Source: Xanthostigma xanthostigma (Eukaryota; Arthropoda; Insecta; Raphidioptera; Raphidiidae). From it: a stretch of 64,000 nucleotides of DNA. The notes beneath the pieces are model-generated. The model saw only the letters and a list, made by a program, of their open reading frames with translations. It was not told where the DNA came from and did not search any database. The stretch covers positions 3,162,001-3,226,000 of the forward strand of contig OY754473.1 in assembly GCA_963575645.1 (NCBI GenBank). Reading direction: 5' to 3'. Below are positions 1 to 10,142 of this stretch, in pieces. The stretch's first letter is position 1; every line of letters starts with the position of its first letter. The translations under genes and the position numbers were made by a program.

Positions 1-138
1 TTTTACTTCACATTTACAAAATTTTAAATTTATATTGTAACACCACGTCTCAAAAAGTCACGCCGCCACTAGTGTACCCTGGTGATCATGTGGAGAAACA
101 GAGACAAGATGGTAGCGGAGCGTATGAACTAGGAAGTA

Positions 139-328
139 GTGTTCATGTTAAAAAAAAACTTAAATTAATAAATGTATTGAATTAAATAATATTCATGTTA
201 CAAACTTACGTTAATAAATATGTTGAATTGAATAATATTCATGTTACAAACTTACGTTAATAAATATGTTGCATTAAATATTATTCATGTTACAAACTTA
301 CGTTAATAAATATGTTAAATAAAATAAT
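139..328. repeat. 46-bp tandem array
   Basis: Three good units start at about 191, 237 and 283, each opening with ATTCATGTTACAAACTTACG. A more divergent unit precedes them at 139-190. The array is AT-rich with no coding potential. Confidence 0.85.
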
Positions 329-751
329 AATAATTTGTTATTTTAATGTAATTTTTATTCATTTTGTAAATTGCACCGTACGACATGGTACGTCGCTGAC
401 CTGAGCATTCGCAGTTCAGTTCTTCTCGGTAATGTTCGGCTGTCGGCGTACCCAAATTTAAATTGTGAAAATCTTACAGTGACGTAAAGTTGTTATTTTT
501 TTAATTGCAGCCTGATATAAATGTTACTGGGGATATGTAGAGTCGGTCAGCCATCTTGGGGCGGTTTCAATGTTCTCTCTCTAGCACATGGGAGGGTACA
601 ATGGATTGCGGTACTTTGTAAATCTAGCAACTTTAATTTAGAGAAGTATACCGCACAAAACAAAATGCTTAACGGCCCGTTTCTATACTTTCATATAATG
701 TGACGTCACGAGCAAAAACGCTCTTTAGGTTGCGCTGCTTACATAACTATT
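329..751. other. unassigned stretch
   Basis: No recognisable gene or repeat with a partner in the window. A 60-codon ORF at 521-703 resembles no family I know and lacks splice or promoter support. Confidence 0.4.
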
Positions 752-755
752 TTAA

Positions 756-1448
756 GGAGGTTGATGCGTTACAGTCCCAATCAAAAGTAAGTCGAATTCT
801 AAATGGCAACTTTTCCATAATACATTTTTACAAAAGGTTATAAGTCGATGCTACCAATAAATTTTTGTCATAAAGGCATAAATAAACATTTTTTTTTAAT
901 ATTAATTAATTATTTCAGTATTTTACTTAATGGACTAACTTTTGAATTTTTTGTACAAAGTTAGGTTAGATATAATAAATGTATGTAAATATCTGTATTT
1001 TACATATTTTTTGCAGTAAATAATTAAAAAAGGAAATTAGAAGTAATAAAAATTAAAATTAAATCATTAAAAAGTTGAAAATTCATTTAAAATTGTCAAG
1101 AATAAAAGTCCATAATCGAAAAGTGCTAAGGTTTAATATTTTTTTTTATTGATTAAAAGTCTCCTAATTAAATTGGAAAAAATATTAAAATATGCGTAAG
1201 ACAACAATGCTTTACATAGTGAGTTTTCGGAACTGCTGGCATTATTTGGTTAGTTGCAAAAAATTAAAATGTACCGTTTGCATGCTAGGTTGACATATTT
1301 TCCATAAGACTACATGTAAAAGTTTTTGTTTAATTTTTCACTTTATAAATCTCCTAATGATTTTGGATTTGTTGCAGAAAATGTAGTCATAAAAAATCTA
1401 TTAAAAAAACTTTATTTCAGATTTTTTTCATTATCTTCGTAAAACGCC
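756..1448. mobile_element. TTAA-flanked non-autonomous element, copy 1
   Basis: A 693-bp repeat starting GGAGGTTGATGCGTTAC is flanked by TTAA at 752-755 and 1449-1452. Two more copies lie at 16677-17377 and 50153-50859. The right end (GTAAAACGCC here, GTAAAACGGCTAGCCTC in copy 3) is an imperfect inverted match of the left end. A TTAA target duplication is typical of the piggyBac superfamily and some others. No transposase is encoded, so it is a non-autonomous, MITE-like element of uncertain superfamily. Confidence 0.75.
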
Positions 1449-1452
1449 TTAA

Positions 1453-2026
1453 CCTTCGAGCTGTCTTTTTGTTCAGTGCTTAGTGCTCTATTAATATAAC
1501 ACAAGAAAATTCCATGAAAACACCATTTACCATGGTTTATCTCAACAATTCCTGATAAATACCGAGTTGCTTCCTTGCAGAGTGGATGAGTGAGTGATTA
1601 GATTGTTGTGTTATATAAGTTACAACAACATGTGTGTACGATGTCATGCACGTCATACGTGACGTGTAGCTGATTGACGCAGACGTGACGCACAGTTCGC
1701 GTCGACCGGGACTTCCCCCGTTCACGTGCGTTATCCGTACGTGCGGTCCCGAGATACATGCGTTTGCACAGCCTACTGTGCGGAAACGGCATACTGCAGA
1801 TCTCTCAGATCTTGTCAGCGTATAAACGATCCTATTGTCAGAACAGAACTAGACGGATCGTTGGCGGAACAATGCCTCATTAAAAGCCAATAGTCGATTA
1901 TAGTTCAATCGGGGTTAACATTTTCTTATTCGTCGGATGGTGATTGGTGGCAGTTCAGGATGTATGAGAGATACGGTCCTGGGTTCAACCTGCGTATAAG
2001 ATAGTAGCAACAACGTCAAATCATAC
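1453..2026. other. unassigned stretch
   Basis: Comparatively GC-rich between 1620 and 1860, with several CpG-rich words. The two overlapping minus-strand ORFs (62 and 64 codons) match nothing I recognise. No repeat partner was seen in the window. Confidence 0.35.
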
Positions 2027-2539
2027 TGTAACAAAACTACTGTAATCCGTGACGGAAATTATTTATTTGCAATAATAAATGTTTAACAAACAGTAAAACA
2101 CAGAAACGAAAGCGTACTTCTTTAACTTAACAGAAATAATAACGTTAACAGAAACAAAACTAATAGTTCTAGATAATAAAATAAAAACTAAGCAACAGAG
2201 AATAAAGAGTTACAAAATTATACACAAAATATTCACAGCACACAGGAACACAACACAAAGTTTATCAGCACACTTGTCTATTAACTATAAGTCATTTATT
2301 TAAAACCACTCACTAAAGTTATAATTTATTTCCACAGTATAATTTATGTCGTAATAATTATGCCGTAATGCCAAAGCACTGTATCACGAACAGCTCGAAT
2401 ACTGAGTGACTGACTTGCTCACTCTGCTTCCTTATATAGTTTTCGGTCCATGCTTCTAGAATGTTCGGGATGAATCGAGATTTCTTTTATTGTTCTCTCC
2501 AAGTGATATCTTGCCCCTCACACGGGGTAAGATATCACA
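2027..2539 (-). mobile_element. LTR retrotransposon long terminal repeat
   Basis: Read on the minus strand, the segment starts TGTGATATCTTACC and ends AGTAGTTTTGTTACA, so it has TG...CA ends and is 513 bp long. It carries a TATA box (ACTATATAAG, about 2431-2440) followed by an initiator-like TCAGTCACTCAGT around 2400, and AATAAA-type signals further on. A purine-rich stretch lies just outside the 5' edge, and no target duplication is visible. It may therefore be a 3' LTR with some internal sequence attached (2540-2690) rather than a solo LTR. Related pieces occur at 53851-54120 and 16510-16650. The BEL/Pao or Gypsy class cannot be decided without internal protein. Confidence 0.65.
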
Positions 2540-2690
2540 CTTTCGACCCTTGTGGTGTAATATACTATTTTTGAGATACCAATTTTTATTCTCGATCAGT
2601 AGGCTTGATTTTACTCCCTGCTCCTCAGGGAAGAATCAAAGACGCCCCTGAGACGCACTCTAAAAGTCACGTGTACGTTGTACCCCCTTC
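2540..2690 (-). mobile_element. possible internal 3' flank of the LTR element
   Basis: Sequence directly upstream of the minus-strand LTR start. It ends in a purine-rich run next to the TG, as expected for a polypurine tract. No reading frame is recognisable. This is inferred from position only. Confidence 0.3.
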
Positions 2691-2699
2691 TCCCCTTTT

Positions 2700-3540
2700 A
2701 ATATCTTTTAACTTTTATTAAACGTCTACGCTTTAAGCTTTATTGAGTTAAGATATTTTTTAATAATTTTCCCCAGAGCCGTGCAATATATGTAAATGTA
2801 TGTAGTTCAAAGTTCAGCGCCGCTGAGCAGGCGATGAATTGGAGAATTCCTAGTCCTCTGTAGTCTGTACATACTTAAATATATATATGATGCTTTTTTA
2901 CTGTACATGCATGTACATAGTATAATTGCACATACACTATTGGCGTCGGCCGGATGGCGGGCAGTAACTTTCGAAACGTTTATAGCCCGAGAGCTGGTAG
3001 ACATTTTTGGGTAGGTATTTGAGGCACCATGAAAACTTGTTTAATACTTCTCCTATAATACCCAAATACAGAACCGCACACCTGGGTGAGGGGTAGCGGG
3101 GCTAAATCAGCCCTTATATTTTAAAAGAAGAGATTTTTTTGCAAAAAATATTCTTGAGGCATTTAGAAATTTTTATAACTTCAAAAATTTTTAAAGAGTA
3201 GAAAAAATAAATAAACCAAATTATTTAGTCGAGTCTGTAACGATTCAAAACTTTTAGATTACATTGTACGTAGTTTAGAGGTAATAATTAGAATTGGGTA
3301 TTTACTGTACTTGTCCATTTGTTTTGTCACGGCGCGTGTCAATTTTGGTTTTGGCATGTTGTACGACGCAGTGAAATAAAGAAAAAAATATGTTTTTTGT
3401 CTGAAAAAAGGCAGTAGGTTTTAAAAGGTTGAAATAGAATGTATTAAAATAAGCTGTGAAAAAGTGCTGAAATATTTCCTTTAAACCACATCAGGGAGAA
3501 TCTGGAGTACTTGGTGATCTACCGATCCAAATTTCTTTTT
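2700..3540. other. AT-rich unassigned stretch
   Basis: No supported gene. Contains low-complexity AT DNA and short minus-strand ORFs without family resemblance. Confidence 0.4.
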
Positions 3541-3995
3541 AACCGACTTCAACAAAAAGGAGGAGGTTCTATGTTCGTCTGTATATATTTTTTTTTATGT
3601 ATGTTCACCGATTTCTCCGTCAATTATGGACCAATTTTCAAATTTTTTTTTTATTCGAAAGAGTGCACCTCAGAGGTGGTCCCATCGGAACCAAATCAGG
3701 ATCTGATGATGGAATCCGGAGAAATCGAGGGAAACTCTCAAATTTCAAAGGCATGCATAATGTTTTTTTATGTATGTTCACTGATTTTTAGTGTTAGATT
3801 AACACTAAAAAGAGAAAAATAAAATATTTTTAACAAAAAAATTGAACCGATTTCACACTAAAAAGTAAAAAATAATTGCGTATTGCAATGTTTTGGAGTC
3901 GGTGTCAGCCAAAATGAAATCTATTCCGAAAACTACGCCGACTCCAAAACATTTCAATACACAATTATTTTTTACTTTTTAGTGTGAAGTCGGTT
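3541..3995. mobile_element. AACCGACTTC-ended non-autonomous element
   Basis: Starts AACCGACTTCAACAAAAAGG and ends GAAGTCGGTT, giving a 10-bp inverted terminus. Repeats with this AACCGACTTCAA...GGAGGAGGTT head are, to my recollection, widespread in insect genomes. The right part is itself a foldback (3822-4020): a hairpin of about 90-bp arms around the words GGAGTCGG/CCGACTCC. The 103-codon ORF across it is low-complexity repeat DNA, not a gene. Confidence 0.7.
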
Positions 3996-4020
3996 CAATT
4001 TTTTTGTTAAAAATATTTTT
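3822..4020. repeat. large inverted repeat (foldback)
   Basis: The left arm reads AAATATTTTTAACAAAAAAA...CACTAAAAAGTAAAAAATAA and the right arm is its reverse complement. It sits at the right end of the preceding element. Confidence 0.85.
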
Positions 4021-4685
4021 TGCATGTGTCGTTTAATTGATTATTTTTCACTTTGTCAATTCCAATCACATTAAGATATCAGAAATTTTCTGTGTGTACA
4101 TTCTAAGATATCTTGTTCACAACAATTTTCTAATAAAACTTTCAACACAAATATTTTAAATTGTTTATTAATTTTATTAAAATTTATTTATTTAATTGTC
4201 TCAATACTTAGCACGAATAGTTTAAATTATATTACGAGACGATTACGTGAGCTTATCCGAAAAAGTCCAAAGCTCATCGTTTCAAGTCTCTAACTTTGCC
4301 AGATGCTTGCAAAATAATTTTGCAAAAATTTGAAAAAATGTATTTGAGGCATACTGAAAGTTTTAGAGCATATTCCTTATAATTAAAAATAAATATTCTA
4401 AAAAAAACAGATCATTCCGGTAAGAAATTCTACCTGCCAGATGATCGAGAAAATTACATCTCAGGTAAGTTGCAGTGTGAGAGAGAGCGTCCAAGGGTGC
4501 TGCGGTGCTATTCACTCGGGCAAGACCACCTGACTTACAATACCCATGCTCTTATTAATTTAAATTTTGGAGTAGTTTACTAGTTATATCATTTTCGGTC
4601 GTAATTTTTTTTTTTATTTTATAGTTATTCAACGTCAGAATTTTGTGATTCCTCATCAGTCATCTTCCTTGAACTCTATATTATA
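4021..4685. other. AT-rich unassigned stretch
   Basis: Nothing recognised; no repeat partner found in the window. Confidence 0.4.
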
Positions 4686-5040
4686 CTAGCGGTCCCGCCC
4701 GGTTTCACCCGGCTGCAAAAGAACGAATAGGGAGAGGGACATGAGTACACACATTCATCTTAGTTTTACAAGATGAATGTTCAAATTTCATGATGATCGG
4801 AGTTACCGTTCAAAAGTTTTTGTCGGACAGACAAATTTTGAGTTACATTTTGCGACATTTTTCATTGATGCTCCGCTCCTATTGGTCGTAGCGTGATATT
4901 ATATAGCCTAGTCTTCCTCGATAAATGGGCTATCCAACAAAAAAAAAGTTTTCAATTCGAACCAGTAGTTCTTGAGATTAGCGCGTTCAACCAAACAAAC
5001 AAACTCTTCAGCTTTATATATTATTATAGATATAAAACTC
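4686..5040 (-). mobile_element. non-autonomous Helitron, short form
   Basis: Read on the minus strand it starts TCTATAATAATATATAAAGC and ends with a CCGG/CCGG hairpin, GCGGGACCG and CTAG (4686-4689), the Helitron TC...hairpin...CTAG plan. It is 355 bp long. The same ends occur in the larger copies at 11036-12868 and 25698-27019. Those copies carry a tRNA-Lys-like insert about 270 bp from the 5' end, which this short form lacks. Confidence 0.8.
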
Positions 5041-5395
5041 AATGACAGTACGACGAGGCGTCGGTCCTCGCGAGACGCTGTCCCTGACGGTGGTGCATAT
5101 AAGGTGCCGCGGTTCGAACAGACGCGCACCCTTCGACGGCGGCGGAGGCTCTTGTAGAGGCACATTAGCTATCGCGCGAACTTATTGTGCGGAAAAGGTT
5201 GCGCTTCGTTGCTTCTAAGAAAGTTCACGATGACGGAACTAATATCTTCACCGTTGGAAAATTTAAAACTGCACACGTACACTACACACATGTGTGTTTG
5301 TGTGTGTGTGACAAAGTTGGCAAAAGTCTGGAGCGTCAGACCACGCGATTGGCTGCCAGACGAGACAAGGACGGCTGAACTAGGTCTGTATTAGT
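5041..5395. other. moderately GC-rich unassigned stretch
   Basis: Overlapping short ORFs on both strands and a short GT-rich run near 5290-5310. No family resemblance was seen. Confidence 0.35.
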
Positions 5396-5850
5396 GATGT
5401 GCCGGATATCCGTATCCGCGGATATCCGAGGGAGAAGAAAGATCCGTATCCGTTAGTTTTTGGCGGATCTTTTACGGATCTTTTACCTTATTAATTTTTA
5501 ATTCATAGATGAAATTTTATATACATAGGTGATTAGGTAATAATGAAAACCTGTTAAATTCCATTCAGATTATTTTTTATTTTTTTAAATCGTATTTGGC
5601 ACCTTTATATTGCAAACATTTATCGTAGTGAGTACTATACTAATAGTACATAACTCAAAGGTACTAAATCAACTATCTTTACAATGAGATATTGCACATC
5701 GATCTTTAGAAAGAGACAGTCTGTTATGAGAGTTAACTCTTAAAGAGGTCAATAACTTTTTCCCATAACAGATAGTCTCTTTCCAAAGGTCGATGTGCAA
5801 TATTTACCGCCGCGTACTCTAAGAAAGTTAAGATCCGTATCCGTATCCGC
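5396..5850. repeat. GATATCCG-rich repeat with inner inverted repeat
   Basis: The left side begins TAGTGATGTGCCGGATATCC and repeats GGATATCCG/ATCCGTATCCG words. Similar words recur at about 5831-5850. Between them, 5689-5731 and 5762-5802 form an inverted repeat (ATATTGCACATCG...). The TAGTGATG start resembles some hAT termini, but no right terminus or 8-bp duplication could be found. Confidence 0.5.
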
Positions 5851-6480
5851 GGACATACAATGGCTGGATCAGAGTGAGCCTTGAAATCTTGTTTTTCAAT
5901 TTGACAGATAATATTCTTTTGCAAAAGGAATGTGTATACTACAGAAGAAAATATTCAACTGATCACAACATAATCGGATTTTTTTATTAATGGGACATTA
6001 AATTCCCAAAAATACTTAAATATGGTGCGAGATCAAATATCTCCGCCTATTCGTGTTGAACCTAAAGACATTGGATCACTGATTTACCAAAGCGCATACG
6101 TCATACCAGTCAGAAAATTTTTGAATGAAATGTTCCCAAACAGATTGAGTTGTTTTTTTTGTTTTATTTTTGTACAAAAAAATTAAAATAATGATTTATA
6201 AGAGCATTTTATTATTAAAAAAGCCAAATAAAATAAAAATAAATCAAAATAAAATAGAAATCCTCAAGATTACTACGATAATTCAATAGAAATAACAATA
6301 ATGCAGTCATGGCTAACTTTGATCCAAGTATTTTTTCCCAATGCTAATTTCTCTATGTGCACCTTACGTGTTTACATACTGTATACAGAGAGATACACAA
6401 ACACACAAATAATTTCAACCGCAAAGATGAAGTTTGAATCTAAGTTAAACCTGAACACCAGCACTGTGCAATACCAACCC
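5851..6480. other. AT-rich unassigned stretch
   Basis: No gene or repeat identified. Confidence 0.4.
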
Positions 6481-6725
6481 ATTGAATAGAACGACCAATC
6501 ACAGAAGAGCATACTACGACCGAGCAGAGAACACGAGCACGCTGACCATAAAAGACGGAAGTACCGCACTTGTCGACACACTTACCTGTGAGCTAGCCTA
6601 GAAGGACACTTCGCCCGCTACCACATCGCCTTTGATAATGGTCTACCGCAGTTGTAGACGAAACGTCAGGTAGAAACACCAATGGACCACGGCATACAAG
6701 CCCGGAAACCAAGAAGATTTGGATA
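6481..6725 (+). mobile_element. Penelope-like or similar element fragment with hammerhead-like motif
   Basis: A CCAATCA word and a CATAAAAGA TATA-like box precede a GC-richer segment. At 6631-6665 the order is TTGATAAT, then a perfect 6-bp stem (GTCTAC/GTAGAC), then GAAAC. This resembles the conserved CUGANGA-stem II-GAAA plan of hammerhead ribozymes found in Penelope-like retroelements, with two changes in the first box. The tail from the second stem arm onward is repeated at 53240-53310. Confidence 0.4.
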
Positions 6726-7060
6726 GTAGGTATTGTTTTCTTTGACTATAAGATTCTGTAAACAAAGGTTGTGAGTACGCAACGAGAATGGCAAAGCAGA
6801 CAAGGAGGGCCGATTTCGCCCTCCGTACGGAGATATACAGTGGATATTTTATACAGCACAACACATGCACGCGTATTTTGTGCGAAACTTGACAAAAGAT
6901 GCTTCACATAAATTGAGAAATATTTGGCGCGCGCTAAGCGCATACTGGTGTATGTCGTAAGTAATGTATTGTAAAGCGCAGCACGACTTCAAAGCGGCTT
7001 ACGTCTTAATTACATTAATTTTTACAATGTCGACTGTTTTGTATATGTTTTGACAGCTTT
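6726..7060. other. unassigned stretch
   Basis: Short minus-strand ORFs only; nothing recognised. Confidence 0.4.
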
Positions 7061-7063
7061 TTT

Positions 7064-7554
7064 ACCCGACTGCGGCGAAGCCAAAAGGAAGGGTTATGAG
7101 TTTAGCAGACTATGTATGTTTGTATTTACGGATGTTCCACTGTAGCGCCTAAACTATTCATCCGATTTTGATAAATAAGGTGTCAATCGATTCGTTATTA
7201 TGGCCCGAGCAACATAGGCTACATTTTTTTTGAATTTTTATTCCAGGGTGAGAAAATTGAAAACAAATAAAAAATAAGTTCAAAAACTAAAACCCGACTA
7301 CTGAAAAGTATGAAAGAAGGAAATATTCTCATCTGAGGATAGCCGTGGTCGTATGCCATCTCATATATATGAGGCGTCTCTAGGTGTATAGCGTGATGCA
7401 CTTTGCCCTAGAGCTTATGATCGCTTACAACTGTTGAAATGTAATGTTTTGTTAGAGTAGGTGGCATATGACCACGGCTATCCTCAAATGAGAATATTTT
7501 CTTGTTTCATACTTTTCAGAAGTCGGGTTTTAGTTTTTGAACTTATTTTTTTAT
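7064..7554. mobile_element. foldback element with ACCCGACT ends
   Basis: Arms of about 95 bp at 7266-7362 and 7461-7554 are inverted copies of each other and share AACCCGACT/AGTCGGGTT and the GGATAGCCGTGGTC block. A partial ACCCGACTGC-headed repeat unit precedes it at 7064-7225. Non-coding. Confidence 0.65.
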
Positions 7555-7885
7555 CTGAAACATCTATTGGCGCGCCTTGGCAGTAAAATGTCACGGCAAA
7601 CAGCATGACGCTCTCCCCCTCTACGCCATCGCTCTCGACTCCCTTGTGTGAACCCGCGTGCATACTAGTAAACTATACACTGTGTGTGCTGTGTACTGCG
7701 TATGCCTTTCTATCCGACTATAGTATCCTTGTTTTTAATTTAATTACAGAGCGAAATTTAGTTACTAGAATTACGCTTAAATGTATGTTTCACATCTGCC
7801 AAGCGTCCCACGACGGCTAATTTTTTTAAAATTTAATTAACTAGGCGATAAGGGTTCGTTACACAAGAGCAAACTGTAGATGTAA
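7555..7885. other. unassigned stretch
   Basis: A 71-codon ORF at 7605-7820 has no recognised domain. No repeat partner seen. Confidence 0.35.
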
Positions 7886-7887
7886 TG

Positions 7888-8085
7888 CTCCACGTTTATA
7901 GGTTAGGTATTATGATCTATGTGTGGCGGCCATTATTATTTTACCAGGCGAATAAATATTAATACCCTCGAAGTAAGAGAGAATAGATTTATACCTGCAG
8001 TATTTATTCGGAGGAATAGCTACCTGAAGAACAAATGAACCGAATAAATAACTGCTTACGTTCGGTGAATATGGCCATAACTCAT
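7888..8085 (-). repeat. dispersed repeat, copy 1
   Basis: About 200 bp that match, in inverted orientation, 33185-33430. Both share GGCGAATAAATATT, TTTATACCTGCAGTA and the GAACAAAT...CCGAATAAATAACT blocks. Non-coding and of unknown class. Confidence 0.6.
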
Positions 8086-8406
8086 AAGTGATTTGCATTT
8101 GTACACGCTGCGACGAATAAAATTACAATAATGTATGGAAAAGAAACGTTTTCGCAAACCAATTTGATTTATTTATAGAAGAGGGACTTGATCGGCGTTC
8201 CATTTTTACAGATATAACTTGTAATATTAACTCATCGCGGAAATTGGTCGGAAATAGCTTTGTGTCAGAGAATAGGCGGGCCATTGTTGAACAGGAGTTT
8301 ACAATCAAACGGTCTCAGCAGATATAGCAGCAACCGTTCTTTGGATCAGCGGTTCGCAATTTATGGGGCGCGCTGGAACGACTGGCGATCTGTTTTAGAA
8401 AAAAAA

Positions 8407-8636
8407 ATTCCAGCCAATTGGGCAACGGGACCATTCCAACTTCAAAAATGTTGACATTTGATTATAATAAAGAATAAAGAAAATATCGTGTGAAGTGACG
8501 CGGGTAATAGCTAGTATTCAATATGATATATGCTATTCGTTGCCATGGTTACCTACATAATATGTTCCACGTCATGGAAAAATTAATCAAAGCATGCCTA
8601 ACTAGTTTATTTCTGACAAAAGAGCGGTTGATTTTT
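8407..8636 (+). mobile_element. Helitron-like repeat family 2, fragment
   Basis: Shares the block ATTCCAGCCAATTGGGC...ACCATTCCAACTTC with copies at 22199-22359(-), 24280-25312(-), 27624-28255(+), 30716-31140(+), 36065-36525(+) and 54124-54360(-). In the 24280-25312 copy the sequence just outside this block is TCTATACTAATATTATAAAG on the minus strand, like Helitron 5' ends. The other end carries GTTGGAATGGT, inverted relative to ACCATTCCAAC. This copy is cut off by the SINE that begins at 8637. Confidence 0.6.
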
Positions 8637-9163
8637 TAATAATAATAATGCGTATAACGTCCGTTTCTCGAATTTACCATTACTATTTTTCATCTATCAC
8701 ACTTCCCGTTATTTTCTACATTTTTTAATTTTCAACTCAATTAATAGCAACGGGGCGAATGAAAGAATTTTAAGGAAATTAGGATAAGGCAGGATAAGGT
8801 AAGGCATAGGCATAGGAGTTTGACAGGTAATCGGCCATGGCTTTGAATAAGGAACCATCTCAATATTTATCTGGAATTATTGAGGGAAACCATGGAAAAC
8901 CTCAACAAGATGGCTGGTGCAGGAATTACCGTTTCTCGTCGAGAGGCAGTGGGAAAAAGTCACAGCCACATCTGCCCCCGCCGGGATTCGAATCCAGTAC
9001 CTCTAGAATGCAAGTCTAGTTCAGGGGTCGGAAACCTGCCGCTCGCGAGCCGCATGCGGCTTTTTTATGTAAAGTTGCGGCTCTCTAGTTTTTGGCTCTT
9101 CCGTCTCAAAAGGTTTCCGACCCCTGGTCTAGTGCTTTCATCACTATACGCTACACCGTTCGG
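8637..9163 (-). mobile_element. tRNA-headed SINE, copy 1 (split by hAT element)
   Basis: A minus-strand copy of the SINE best seen at 49267-49697. Its B box region (GGATTCGAATCC on the plus strand, about 8983) and body are intact. The head is split by a 105-bp hAT element at 9022-9126. The (AAT)n tail lies at the left end. No clear target duplication was found. Confidence 0.75.
9022..9126. mobile_element. hAT-type MITE inside the SINE
   Basis: Starts CAGGGGTCGGAAACCT and ends AGGTTTCCGACCCCTG, a 16-bp inverted terminus. It is flanked by GTCTAGTT (9014-9021) and GTCTAGTG (9127-9134), a 7/8 match to an 8-bp duplication. CAGGG...CCCTG ends with 8-bp duplication are the hAT signature. The uninterrupted SINE copies read TCTAGTGCTCTCACC at this point, confirming the insertion. 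A second left end of the family is at about 36049-36062. Confidence 0.85.
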
Positions 9164-9184
9164 TACTTCTTTGTATGTGATTAT

Positions 9185-9290
9185 CCACAAAACAGTATCA
9201 ATATGACACATTTCTAGGTTACGGTGTGCTATTTGTCAAGCAACGGCTGAATAGCCTATAAATACGTCATACGAACTTTATAAGAAATCA
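9185..9290 (+). repeat. dispersed repeat, partner at 38745-38860
   Basis: GACACATTTCTAGGTTA, TTGTCAAGCAACG and CGTCATACGAAC all recur in inverted orientation at 38745-38860. Unknown class. Confidence 0.55.
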
Positions 9291-9540
9291 ACCCTTTCGT
9301 AGTGTCTTACCTACCTTTCCCGGCCGTCTGTGTTCCTGACCTCTTGTTAGTTTTGCCTGCCGAGTTGGGTCCGAGGCACTTCCGTGGCCCTGAATCCTTT
9401 ATCCTTTGGTCCATCCATCTTGTGTCCCCGTTTATAATTGTGTTGTGTTATTAGTTTTACATTTAGTTAGTTTTAAATTTTAGTTTAGTTAATGGCTGAA
9501 TACACAGAGGTGTAAAAGCCAAAAATTTATATTAAAAAAA
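9291..9540. other. unassigned stretch
   Basis: Nothing recognised. Confidence 0.35.
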
Positions 9541-10142
9541 TGGTTGTCTGTAAAGTCGGTTTACGGACGATAGTTTTACGTGATAACGTATTCTGTAATA
9601 CATAACCTAAATTTATATAATAATTATAATAATTCGAATCTATGATATTGCATCTTTCGCTTCAAATTTAGGTTAATTTTATTTATTTAAATTACTCGCC
9701 TTGTAATATTTCTTAATAAATAATAAATAATATATTCTTATGTATTTATTTTAAGTCTCAAAGATTAGCTGTCATAATATTTATAAAACAATTGTTTCAC
9801 TGTTTATAATATAAAATTCCAAAACCTACTTACAATATTTAAGTATTTTCATACGTCAAAAAATTGATTTTTATAATGATAAAATTTGTAAGAAAACGAT
9901 TTTTTCGAGAGATGAGACCTAGCTAAAACGATTTTTTGCCCCCCAAAATCCCTTTTCAGTAAATTTCATCCAAATCGTTAGGGCCGTTTTCGAGAAAAGC
10001 ACGCACAGGGTCAGGCGGAATGTTACGCGTTACGCGTTACGAACGTTAGGAACGTTACGTTACACTTTTTCGAACATGCAGCCGGTGTTTTATCAATTTA
10101 TAAGATTGGTGATTCATCAATTTATAAGACGTTATCACGTCA
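9541..10142 (+). mobile_element. K family element, copy 1 (subfamily 2)
   Basis: Bounded by TTGGTTGTCTGTAAAGTCGG on the left (first T lost) and ACGTTATCACGTCA on the right. The family carries an inverted 12-mer ACGTGATAACGT near both ends, a variable (TTACGCG)n/(AACGTTAGG)n microsatellite near the right end, and a direct duplication of ATCAATTTATAAGA. This copy and 21383-21967 share one internal region; four longer copies share another. Confidence 0.8.

Noticed and set aside
1975..2015. B-box-like GGGTTCAACC
   Set aside because: No matching A box or tRNA fold upstream.
3511..3822. 103-codon plus-strand ORF
   Set aside because: Encoded by a low-complexity MITE-type repeat with T-runs.
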